In this document: one piece after another, positions 1-9,720 of the stretch
Layout: every line of letters begins with the position of its first letter
Position numbering within the stretch: the stretch's first letter is position 1
Assembly (NCBI GenBank): GCA_001953115.1
Contig: LSSL01003642.1
Coordinates: forward strand, 1 to 19,295
Reading direction: 5' to 3'
Length of the DNA: 19,295 nucleotides
Source of the DNA: Smittium mucronatum
Lineage: Eukaryota > Kickxellomycota > Harpellomycetes > Harpellales > Legeriomycetaceae
The notes under the pieces: model-generated
Seen by the model: only the letters and a program-made list of their open reading frames with translations
Database searches by the model: none
Told to the model about the DNA's origin: nothing
Made by a program: the position numbers and the translations under genes

Positions 1-594
1 AAATTCACTTGTGTTTTAGTATTCTATATTAAAAGCGTAGTTTAAAATCCCTTTTAATCTTCTCCTAAAAATTATATGAACTTTTTTTACCAGAATAAGG
101 CTATCATAAAGAATTTTTTTCAAAATTTAAAAATAAAAGTACTTTAATTTTTTAAAAATTTTACACTAACATAATTGGGAGCTTGTTATAATATCCGGAA
201 CTTGATTCGGGATCTTCAAAAAAAAGTCCAAGAAACTATCAGTAAAATCTTTGCCTTGTTACAAATATCCTTCGCCTATATACTGTAAAAACAAAAGGAA
301 TCATTAAATAATTACTGTACCTTTTGCATTTTCAGAAAAAAAAACAAATGAAAGGAAAATAAAAATACTAAATTAATAAACTTATCTTTGCTAACTTATT
401 AGCCTCGTTTTATTAAAATTGAAAAAGCTTACGCAAAGTAATTAAGTTTTTTGTAAAAAAAGATCCATTGTCACTTTTATTTCCAATTAAAGAAGATTGA
501 GCTATTAGAAGGCCACATATATTAGCAAAATTTTATTTATCGATCATTCGATAATTAAAAATACAATAAATTGATTAATTCCCAATAGAATTCG

Positions 595-690
595 GGATCA
601 AAATTAAGGGGAATCAAAATTAATGAAAGTGGATCAAATAATCGTAAGGAAAAAATTTAGGAATAAAGGATCAAATTTAGGTGAGGATCA
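595..690. repeat. Degenerate GGATCAAA-type short repeats
   Basis: Five irregularly spaced copies of a GGATCA or GGAATCA core, mostly followed by AAATTAA-like sequence, begin at 595, 610, 631, 668 and 685. The spacing is uneven, so this is not a clean tandem array. It may be a decayed minisatellite. No function is inferred. Confidence 0.45.
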
Positions 691-900
691 CATCCACGTA
701 AAACATATGAGTCATAATAACCTTTTAATTTATATAATAATCGTTTATTTTGTTGATAAAACGTTTTGGTTTGTATAAAAATTATAGTTTATAAAAATCA
801 AAAAATTTATTTACACGACATAAGACTTTTTTGAGAAACATTCGAATGTTTTAACTAAAAAAATTACATTTCGCATAACTTTTTTAGTATTTTTGCACTC

Positions 901-924
901 ATATATATATGTGTGTGTGTGTGT
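901..924. repeat. Compound AT/GT microsatellite
   Basis: Five AT units run directly into seven GT units. This is an ordinary simple sequence repeat with no gene nearby. Confidence 0.85.
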
Positions 925-2469
925 TTTTAGGAGATTTCAAGTTGGAAAAAAAAAATTTTATTTTTATTTTTTCAAATGAAAGATATTTTTATCCGGTAAA
1001 TTCGATTTTACTGGAATTTGATCTTTAATAAACTTAGTCCTGATTTATTTCTACACGCCTAGCAAAAATTTTAAAAAACCGAACTGCGATTTTAAATGAC
1101 AACAATAATTAATTAATAGAACTTTCAAAAAAAAATGATCGCCATACTTTTTAATTTTTTTAGTAATAATTTAGATAAAATAATTTCAATAAATTTTCCA
1201 TAATAGGAGTTTAAAATTTTTTTCATTTCAAGACTAATTTTTATTAAATTAATTCTAGTTTTTGTCGATATATTAACTCGATTTTTGTAATTTATCCCAC
1301 TCTAACTCATTTAAAAATGTATTTTTTTTTGATAAAATTAATATTTTTATTTTATATTAGTCTGAAATTTTCTCTAATCAATTTCAGTGGTTTAAATAAA
1401 ATTTAATTTCTACAATTTTAATCATTTTTTACATTTTTTACATTTTTTTGATTGAAAGGGTTCAAAACATATATTTTTTTGTTTAAAAGCGAGATTTAGC
1501 TATATATTTTATCCCCGACGCTAATGGTTAAAATTTTTAAAAAATTATTTTTTACATTTTTCAAAAAGTTAATAAAAACTGGACATAAAAAATAATCGTA
1601 TCTATGTTCTATATATTAGCTGAATAAATATTAGATATTTTAATTTTAAACTCCTCTGGTTCTGGTAGATTTAATTCATTTTTATTCCGAGCAATAATAT
1701 AATTTACTAATATAGAAAAATAATGAGATTACGAAAGAAAAGATTTTCAATGAATAATAAATGTAAATATTATTATTATATGCATATAATTTGGTAAAGT
1801 GATTAATCTAACTTATTTTTTTCAACATTATTCCTTTATATATCGAATAATTTATTGGTAATATATATATATTATATATTACCCCATTCAGTCCACAAAG
1901 AACTGGACCCATTTCTATATTTGAATTCATACTAAAATATAATTGTGCTTAATTTAATCCATGGGAAAAAATTTAATATTAGTATCATTTTAACCTGTTT
2001 AGTTTAGTTTATTTTTTCTATTTATTATTTAATTATTTTTTCGATGTTAATTTGATTAAATATAAAAAAAAGTTAAAAAATAGGGTTTTTTTAAATGTAA
2101 ATGTGAAAAAAAATTTTTTTATTCATTTGATTTGTATTTTTTTTAAGAAAGGGTATGTTTTTATTTATATCAAGATTAAATAGTAAAAGGTAACTTTGAA
2201 TGGAAGTAATAAAAAACCCCCCACATGAAAAAGAATCACATATACACGCATATATATTAATATGAGAAAAAATATTAGTAAAACCAATAGATTTAGTGCA
2301 AATACATTTATTTATTTATTTCTAAAACTGAAAAAAAGGTTTATATAACTAATGATAATTAATAAAATATGCGTAAATAAATAATTTTTAGATTTTTTTT
2401 AAAAAAAGTTAAACTATTTGATAATAAAATGTAAAATTTCTTGATAATTAAAACCATTTTTTTATTTGA

Positions 2470-2679
2470 AAAAAACCTTTTTTCATCTGCGCAGTGGATG
2501 AGAGGGGAAATTTAGTAACTAAAAGAGACCTTTATTTTACTGAAGAGCGATTTGGTCATTAATATCGCCAAATGAAGCATCGATCTGAAATTGGTAGTAA
2601 ATTTCAGGAAGTTTGGACAAGAGAAATTTATCTAATTACTCTATTAGCAGTAGGTCTTGTATACACAAAGTCAGATTAA
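2470..2679 (+). pseudogene. Coding-like fragment with one internal stop, unidentified
   Basis: One frame is open for 70 codons except for a single TAA at 2560-2562. Its composition (VDERGNLVTKRDLYFTEERF, then after the stop KHRSEIGSKFQEVWTREIYL) looks much more like protein than the surrounding AT-rich sequence. There is no ATG at its front, and an AG at 2492-2493 after a T-rich run could be a splice acceptor. I do not recognise the family. It could be an exon of a split gene, a decayed transposon piece, or chance. Confidence 0.25.
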
Positions 2680-2750
2680 AACATTATGAATATTGTTATG
2701 ATTAAAAAAAATCAGATTTTTTAAAAAATTCGTTATTGATAAATGTGAAA

Positions 2751-2781
2751 ATTATAGATTATAGATTATAGATTATAGATT
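2751..2781. repeat. 7-bp tandem repeat ATTATAG, about 4.4 copies
   Basis: Four perfect head-to-tail copies of ATTATAG plus a partial fifth. It is a short minisatellite in AT-rich intergenic DNA. Confidence 0.9.
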
Positions 2782-3082
2782 CTTTTTTGATTTCATTATA
2801 CAAATACCATGCTAGATTTATTGATGATGGCCAAGATATTTAAATTTAAGTTTGGCAAATGGCTAAATGAAAACCAAATTTCAGGGGATGGAGTGGCTAT
2901 GAGTATCTTTGTATCCTCAAAGAAACCGAATAAATAGAAATTGGTATCTTTTATTACGGATTTGAGATGAATTAAACGAAAAAAAAAATCAATATATATG
3001 CAAATTGATGAATATGGTGGGAAAAAGTCAAAAAAGAGATTTTATTAAAAAAGAGAAGCTATTTTTGTTCTGGTGGGCGCGT

Positions 3083-3154
3083 GGTTGCGTAGTGTAATGG
3101 TTAGCACTCAAGACTCTGAATCTTGCAATCCGAGTTCGATCCTCGGCGCGACCT
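3083..3154 (+). tRNA. tRNA-Gln (anticodon CTG)
   Basis: The 72-nt sequence folds into a complete cloverleaf. The acceptor stem GGTTGCG pairs with CGCGACC (one G-U). The D arm is GTGT/GCAC, the anticodon stem CAAGA/TCTTG is perfect, and the loop CTCTGAA puts CTG at positions 34-36. The variable loop is CAAT, and the T arm is CCGAG/CTCGG around TTCGATC. It reads CAG codons. The discriminator base is T, as in other eukaryotic tRNA-Gln genes, and no CCA is encoded. There is no intron. Internal promoter boxes are present: A box TAGTGTAATGG (3090-3100) and B box GTTCGATCC (3134-3142). Confidence 0.96.
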
Positions 3155-3157
3155 TTT
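3154..3157 (+). terminator. Pol III terminator of the tRNA gene
   Basis: A run of four T residues starts at the discriminator position, directly after the acceptor stem. This is the minimal RNA polymerase III stop signal. Confidence 0.75.
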
Positions 3158-5050
3158 AGAAGTTTACTTTTATACTACAAATGATATATTTTTAGAGAGA
3201 AAATCTGCTGAATTGATGCTAAAACGTAGAAAAGGTGGGAAAAAAAATAGAATTTGGTATGGATTTAAAATATCAATTCAAGAGAAAGATTTTTGAACCA
3301 CTAATCAAAGCATATTATTAGAATACAATGTTATAGGAGTGTTGGCAAGAATGATTATAATATTTAGGATACAATAATGCCAAACCATAATTATCGTATT
3401 CTGAGATTGGATAAGTAAGATAAATTTCTTATTATGAGTATTCAAATGTTTTTATCTGATGGTATTAAAACATAAACAGTTATCAAGAGCTTGATATTTA
3501 ATAGGGTATTTTGTTGAGCGAGGGAAGAGAACAATTTTTTATACTGTAATCCTTGAAAGGGTTTATGAAGAGATGGTTATAAATGTAGTAAGGAAGAGAA
3601 TGCAGTAGCGACTCCTTCGAATTAATTTACGTATAAAAATAACCTCGCATGGAACAATGAGAACTGTCAAGGAATCTATCAGTACCCTAGATTTCCCCCA
3701 AGAAAACCCACCACTTAATTATTTATTATCTAATTATCTAATTATTAGACAGCCGATTAAACCCCTTTTCCTTACTGGTTTTTTTGGTTTAATCACGCCA
3801 ATTAGCTTTTAGCAAACTAATTGGTGCTGTTTTCGCTATACTCTAATCTAACTACCTTATCAACAATTATTATCCTATTTAAGGAGACATCGAAAACTAA
3901 CTAAGAGGGAGTCCTCACTCTCCCCATTTTTTATTTTTACAAAACCATTAGAACAACCAATAAACATTTATCATATCCAGAAGATTATAAATATTTTGTT
4001 CTCTCTTGTTGTAATCTTAAGCCTTAAATATAAGCAGCGCATCTAAGCTAGGAAAGCTTTGACTAGGACTTTTTTTTTTTTTACGATTAAAGTTTTTTAC
4101 GGGTTAGGTTTCGCAAGAAAGATCCGCAATATTTTTGGATATCAGGTAGGATTGGATAATAGATGCTTATTGGGCATGCATCACATTTAAAGAAAGATGA
4201 TAGGATTGAGTTGAATAAATTATTTTACCGCTTTTTTTGAAATTGCGACTATTAAAAATCCCAATAATAGAAAAAAATCTTTAAAAAAAGGAGTATAATT
4301 TCTTTATTTTTTTTTCATTGGGATGGGGGGTCTGATTAGGCCACATAATCTCCAAATAAAAATGAGGTGATGCCCATCTAAATTTAAAAAAGAAATAGTT
4401 GGACTGCATCAAAAAAATATAGATTGGAACAGCTAATTTGTGGTACACGTAATCATCTTGAGCAACCTGTAGATGGAAACAATAAATAAATAAAGTCAGG
4501 CTGTCTCTATATTTTTGTCTTTCATATTGCAAAAAAGGATATAATGTGGCATAGCTTGAAAGAGGGTGGTAAATTTTGATACATGCTAGCAAAATAGGGG
4601 TTTAGAACCTAAGGGTTTAAAAAAAATGAAGACAGATTCTCATTATACAGCTACTTTTGGCGACGCTATTATTCAATGGAATTACGAGATTTAAAAAGCG
4701 TTATTATGTTATGGGCAGCAGAAAGGGGTTGACTGAGTGAGGGGAATCCAATAGTTAGATATATGGCCCGAAAGTTCAGCATATTGGATGGCTGAAAATA
4801 TTGCACATTTAACATAATACTTGCAATAAAGCAAATATAAGCATCTAAATAAATTCTCAGGAACCGTTTTTGAACAAAACTGTTGAATTTCAACTCAAAA
4901 AGCGTGTCAAGTCATCACGAGATTACGGAATGCCATGACTATTCCAAGTCTGCAGATCGTAGTGGTCATTGCAACTGGCCATAACTTTTTTTTTCACGGA
5001 ATTTGTCACCATAATATATTCGTGATATTCCCACTAACAACATGTTTTAA
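3158..5050. other. Intergenic region, no convincing gene
   Basis: AT-rich DNA with scattered short open frames. On the minus strand, frames at 4281-4592 and 4669-4893 are open but have AT-driven composition (Phe/Tyr/Ile-rich) and match nothing I know. Some CAG-ended T-rich stretches there could mimic splice acceptors. On the plus strand, about 3609-3812 is open with an ATG at 3657, giving a roughly 51-residue peptide. The clearest structure is the pair of inverted repeats at 3755-3826. Confidence 0.5.
3755..3826. repeat. Two adjacent perfect inverted repeats (tandem hairpins)
   Basis: The first arm pair is GATTAAACC (3755-3763) with GGTTTAATC (3786-3794), 9 bp around a 22-nt loop. Two bases later a second pair starts: CGCCAATTAG (3796-3805) with CTAATTGGTG (3817-3826), 10 bp including one G-T, around an 11-nt loop. 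Two stems this close are unlikely to be random. They could be part of a small structured RNA, a miniature element, or a cruciform. No H or ACA box was clear. Confidence 0.6.
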
Positions 5051-5467
5051 TACCCAATAAATAGCTGTTTTTTCCGGAATTTCGGCATTTATCACACCAC
5101 ACACTTGTCGCAAAATCCTGTAAATCCCACTTTGAAGGTAGACCAATTATTCAACTCATTTCAAGAGGTTGCAAAAAAAGGAAACATAAATGCAGTTATT
5201 ATTGGCGGAACTACAAAACTGAATCGGTTTTTGGTAGTGCAGAAAATTAGTTTCCGAAAGCACATGTATACAGGGGATTTAATGTTGAGCGGTTATTATG
5301 TAATTAAGCTTCAATTGGATGGGAGAGATGACTAGAGATGGTGCAGACAAAAGAGTCAGATTGGTGAGAGAGATGGAAAGCTTTTCGTTGAACGGACGAT
5401 TCTGTCGAGACTTTCTTTTGTTAATTTCCAGACTGAGTCGAAAGAAGAGTGGCGCCATAAATTCTGA
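5051..5467 (+). pseudogene. Coding-like region with overlapping open frames, unresolved
   Basis: The frame starting at 5051 is open to 5467 apart from one TAG at 5333-5335. It has no early ATG. It reads protein-like stretches such as VDQLFNSFQEVAKKGNINAV and later GKLFVERTILSRLSFVNFQ. A second frame, with an ATG at 5319, is open to 5488 and also looks coding (DKRVRLVREMESFSLNGRF). An intron joining the two cannot be excluded: GT at 5266 with AG at 5334-5335 would switch from the first frame to the second. I do not recognise either product. It may be a decayed gene, a small multi-exon gene, or upstream exons of the gene at 5920. Confidence 0.35.
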
Positions 5468-5502
5468 TTGTTCCAGAGCGCGAATTTAATCAGTCTGGAA
5501 AT
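5424..5502. repeat. 13-bp perfect inverted repeat
   Basis: ATTTCCAGACTGA (5424-5436) is the exact reverse complement of TCAGTCTGGAAAT (5490-5502), with 53 nt between the arms. It lies at the end of the coding-like region and would form a strong stem in RNA from either strand. Confidence 0.85.
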
Positions 5503-5503
5503 G

Positions 5504-5919
5504 CAAATTGTGCAATCACCCTGACTTTCTCCAATTATATTAAGGTTTCCAAGATTAGTATCAATATTATGGTCTGATAATATTTATTTTTTTCATATAG
5601 CATAGCAAGTGTAGCTTATGTGGTTTGGACGTTATTGATGCCTCTACGGTCCTCTTTCTTCTAATAAATTGGTTAGTTGATGGAAGTGGATCCTTAATCA
5701 ATAATCAATTCCATTTACTTTTGATTTTTCTTTCCTTCTGCTATATCCACTTGCAGTATCAAGTTTATCGGATTCGCCTGAAAGCCGTTTCCATTACTCT
5801 TTATTGTAGTTTGGTAATTCGGTCTCTGTCACTGTTAGTTGAAAAAGATAATTCTCCAGTATCTATAGATTGGGTATATCCTTTTTCCTGCTTGTTAGAA
5901 GGCTTAGTAGTGATTAAAA
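5504..5919. other. Upstream region of the Ser-rich gene
   Basis: No gene is assembled here. An open frame from 5625 to 5930 on the plus strand starts without an ATG, is hydrophobic and T-rich, and overruns the start of the next gene in another frame, so I do not count it. Possible intron-like pieces exist: a T-rich run ending in AG at 5600, GTTAGT at 5672, and a pyrimidine-rich stretch ending in GCAG at 5756. They could be 5' UTR introns of the downstream gene. A TGA lies in frame just before its ATG. Confidence 0.4.
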
Positions 5920-8900
5920 ATGTCTTTTAATCCAGATTTTAGACCGCAGAGTGCTAGACGAAAATCCAATACTCCTTCCCTATTCAGTCTTCGTTTCCCT
6001 ACCTTCTCTCATAAAGGCAACAGACATAGCGAAAGCTCTTCTATTAACAGTTCTACCATCGACTCTTCAACTACTCACGATTCCCCTAAAGGAAAAAATA
6101 AACTAAATGGATTCGTTTCTCGAACTCTTTCCAAAATAAAATCAAAAATCAAAAGGTCCCCTTCTTCAAAAAAGATCGAATCTTCCAAGGAATCAACTGC
6201 GTTCGAGGTAAACCCTTCTCCCACTTTTTCCTTAGTTTTGGATCCTCATTCTCTTATTTCTGTCCAATCCTTGGTTTTGGATACTCATCATCATACCTCC
6301 CGTTCTCATGATGCTTCTCCTGAACACAAAAAGAGCAAGCAAAATTCAAACAAACCCCAATTTATGGTAGCAAAACCCAGCACAGCAATCGAAAATACCC
6401 CTTCTACTGATAAAATCTCTATTGAGAAAGTTCAAATTGCTGATAAGAATTTTATTGGATTATTGAATCAGGGCTCTACTTCCGAGTCAAATTTCGGCGG
6501 AGATCTGTTCTTGGAGGAAATACAATCTGAGTTAGGAATCCTTGTTGTTGTAAACCCGAAAACATCTCAAAAAAATAGGGATTCTAAAAGCTCAATCCCT
6601 AAGAAATCCATATCTCATCCCGAATTCGATTTCAATAAAATTCCCAAAATCAGTCTTTTTAATAGCTATCCCGTCTCTTCTAACCCTGCTATTAGAAAAA
6701 ATTCTGATTTCACAATAGAAGACAAATCTAATACTCACCGCCCGTCTATTCATACTAAAAAGTCTGTTGGTGAACTGTCTGTCTTTCAATCTGCCGCTAC
6801 TGACATTATCCCTAAGAAGAAACTTGCTCGACCTTCAACCTCACACCAAAGCTCTATACATACTTTTGACCCAGTGTCCTCAAAAACATTAACACCCAAT
6901 AAATCGTCCGATTCAAATTCTCTTACTTCCCCTCCCGTTAAAGATTCCAAAAAACTTCAGAGTATCGTTGAACCCTCTTTAAATGATTATTTGCTTAATT
7001 CTGACCCTAAATCCAATGAGGATATCCTAGAACTTCCCAAACCTTCTGAAGGTACAGAGAATTTATACTTTGTTACATAACTACAAGAATTTCATTTTTA
7101 TTTACTAATTGTTTTTTAAAGAAAAAATCTAATCTTGGATTTTCTTATTCTTTTTACTTTAGATTTTCCAGAAATAACAGAATCGAATCTTCACATTGGG
7201 GATTTGCCAGCTAAGCCAAATCTATCCAGCAATATTCCAGATTCTCCAAACCCACTCATTTTGCATGATTCCTCCAGCATTAATAATCCCGATTCGCATT
7301 TTATGCACAGTTGTTTGCTACAAACAAATAATAATGTTGGCCCATCCAATAAAAAGGCTCCCTCAAGTTCAATAATACCATACATCCCAAGGTTATCTTC
7401 TATTCCAAGTCCTGGTACTGCTCCTGCTCCCGCTGCCCCCGTTGCTGCCCCAACACCTCTACCCCAGGATGAAGGCTTTTCACATCCAGATGATTCAAGC
7501 AAAGTTCCAGCCATTCCTTTGCCTATAATACACCTCCAGGCCCACAACAAGCCCGGTATCAATAAACAGCCTTCTCTTGATTCTTATCACCATGAATTAT
7601 CTATTGAGCCAAACACCAAAACCCACACTTCATTCTCAGAGAATGCATTAAGATGTTCAGGTTCTAGTCCAACCCGCCACTTGAGTAATTTTTCACCTAT
7701 TGGATTTACTGGACTGGACACTATTGTTGAGGAGCCTTCCGATTCAGTCGAAATGTTAATCTCCAAATCCAACAGCTCGGATATAGCTGATGCTAATTTT
7801 CCGGTACCGCCATCCTCTCTGCCTTCTCAATACGATGCTGTGAATGATATTCTTGTTCCCGAACTTGATTTAGACTTACATGAAAATCCCGATTTGTTAT
7901 TCCAGTTTGATGATGATTCGCACGTTTCGAATGCAGATACTGGAAATAAGCCAGCCGAAAATCATTGTAATATTTGTAATTTAGAAACCGATTTAACTGT
8001 CGAATCCGATTCATGTCTCCTTTCAGTGGTTGGAAATGTCGGTCTTCCGACGCCCAGTGAGGATTGTAGATTTGATATAAATAGTTTGGATTTGGCCATA
8101 TCCAAAGATCAATATATGTATCAAATTCCTGATGATAGTCTTTCTCAAACTCATCCTAAACAGGCAGATTCCAAATCATTAAATAATGCGCCGACCTTTA
8201 TATACGATCAAAATAAACCCAAAGTTGTTACCAGTCAATTAAAGATGAAACCATTTGAAAATATTAATAATAGTATCGACTCAAGTCTATTCGCAGATGA
8301 TTCAAAAAGCCCTGTCGATAGTAGTAGCGATACTCTTTCCAATCTTTCCACATCCCAATATATATCTCTTAACGAGACTGAAAGTGGTTTAGATTCGTTT
8401 GCTAAGGTTTCTGAAAAGGATTCCAATCCAGATGATTTGAGAGGATTGTCAACTCTAAAAGACCTCAAATCCCTATCTAAGCCCATATCCTTATTCGAAA
8501 ACAACTCAGATCCCGTACCAGAGAAGGAATTTATAAAAGAGTTAGGCGCCAACACGCCTTCTTCCTCCAGTGTCAAACCTGTTAGTGGCCAGAGACGAAA
8601 TGTTGTCTTGGGAGAAAACGTCCGCAGGATAAAGTCAAGAATGGAAAAGATGCACGAAAAATCATCTCAAATAAAACAAAAGAGGCGGAGCCGGAAATCC
8701 ACATACACTGAATTTGAAAAAAACTTCATCATGTTCTACAGAGGTGGCAGTATGAAAGTCAAGCGGCAATCTAGAGATCTTAAGAATATAAACAATAAAG
8801 TGAAGAAGCCCTATCCGAAAGTTGTACAAAGCGTTCAATTCCAGTCCAATTCTAACAGTAGCGGAAATGGATTAGTTGGTGTCTCTAATGACGGTGAATG

Positions 8901-9102
8901 TGATGGGTGGGGAAAAGACAAGAGACCACAGCCTAATTCAACTACACTGTGTGTTCTGCCCAAAAAATTCAGTGGAGTGGGTCTTTACGAAATGTTCCAC
9001 ATACTTTCTGGATCCAAACTCAACGATTCATGCAATATGCTGACTCTTTCTCGATTTGGAATCAGGGCCGTCCACCCGCCCCGTCCCCCCCAGTCCGAAT
9101 AA
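5920..9102 (+). CDS. Ser/Asn/Pro-rich protein of unknown function, one intron (join 5920-7051, 7163-9102)
   Basis: I do not recognise this protein. The two exons (1132 and 1940 nt) join in frame to give 1023 residues. The ATG at 5920 has a favourable AAAA context and an in-frame TGA 9 nt upstream. Most of the chain is low-complexity and likely disordered: Ser-rich throughout, with acidic and Asn stretches. The first 90 residues are basic (RRKS near residue 14, LSKIKSKIKRSP near 68-79). A Pro/Ala tract sits near 460-478 (APAPAAPVAAP). A strongly basic, helix-prone segment lies at about 855-892 (VRRIKSRMEKMHEKSS, then KQKRRSRKS). A better-conserved-looking end follows (FIMFYRGGSMKVK, later GVGLYEMFHILSG). 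No membrane segment, signal peptide or catalytic motif is visible. Abundant SP and RxxS-like sites suggest a phosphorylated regulatory or scaffold protein, which is inference. It converges on the decarboxylase gene, with 618 bp between the stop codons. Confidence 0.8.
7052..7162 (+). other. Spliceosomal intron in the Ser-rich gene
   Basis: The donor is GTACAG at 7052 and the acceptor is TTTACTTTAG ending at 7162. It is a 111-bp phase-1 intron whose removal restores one reading frame, joining PKPSE to DFPEITESN. Unspliced, the first frame ends at TAA 7078-7080. TACTAAT at 7103-7109 is close to the fungal branch-point consensus, and a second CTAAT lies nearer the acceptor at about 7129. Other GT/AG pairings tried gave immediate stops. 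Confidence 0.8.
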
Positions 9103-9720
9103 CTATTTTTTTTTTAATTTTTTTATTTTTGTAATTTTAGTTTTTCTTTTTATTCCTTTTCAATTCGTACTATTTCAATCCACTTCACAAACCTTTTTCA
9201 CCCTCGTCACAATCAACCCCATTATCATCCAACTATTCAACAAAGGTGGCTTTAAATGAACCTCGTTTTTAAATTTATTAAATACGAGAATTTCTTTTCA
9301 CCACTCGGTTAGTCCTAAAGTAATCCCTGGCTCGAAATATACTTGGCGTTGGGTAGTATTGAGAAGAAAAAGGAATGGGGAAACTCTTATAATTAGATTC
9401 ATTTCTTTAAAAGACTTTTTGATCTCTGCCGTTTTTTTTCCAAAATACTATTCATCTCTTCTCCATCCCAATTAATCGGAATATCTAAATGGGGAGATCG
9501 ATTCTCTCTACAAATAGCAGTTAGGAAACTTAAGGCCTAGAATCTGAATTCCAGTATTAACGGAAATAAATTTTAAACGAAGAGATAATTAATAAATCTT
9601 GGTCAAATTAAATATGAGAAATTTAAATAGATATACTTTATCAAATGCAAGAAATAGCCAATGTATTTAAAGATAGATACAATGAGATATGAATAAGAAA
9701 AATAAAAGAGATAGGAAAAA
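9103..9720. other. Convergent 3' intergenic region
   Basis: T-rich sequence follows the TAA of the Ser-rich gene, and AT-rich sequence follows the decarboxylase stop on the other strand. Frames at 8949-9134 and 9056-9259 overlap the end of the upstream gene and are T-driven. No canonical AATAAA was found on either strand near the stops. It is presumably shared 3' UTR and terminator DNA. Confidence 0.6.

Larger units (their letters stand above)
1..2460. other. AT-rich intergenic DNA without a recognisable gene
   Basis: The stretch is extremely AT-rich, with many A and T homopolymer runs and stop codons in every frame, and no open frame of convincing protein-like composition. The only structure seen is simple: an (AT)n(GT)n microsatellite near 901-924, a loose family of GGATCAAA-type motifs at 595-690, a 9-bp CATTTTTTA tandem near 1423-1450, and AT palindromes around 1860-1880. 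I see no RNA gene in it. Confidence 0.6.

Noticed and set aside
4281..4893. Minus-strand frames 4281-4592 and 4669-4893, with CAG-ended T-rich stretches like splice acceptors
   Set aside because: The composition is AT-driven, no donor/acceptor chain gives a continuous protein, and no family is recognised.
5625..5930. Plus-strand 101-codon hydrophobic frame
   Set aside because: No ATG start, T-driven composition, and it overruns the start of the Ser-rich gene in another frame. Tested splices led to stops.
7191..7562. Minus-strand 123-codon frame, and the other minus-strand frames at 6592-6789, 7587-7772, 7793-8014 and 8235-8576
   Set aside because: All lie antisense within the exons of the Ser-rich gene and arise from its codon bias.
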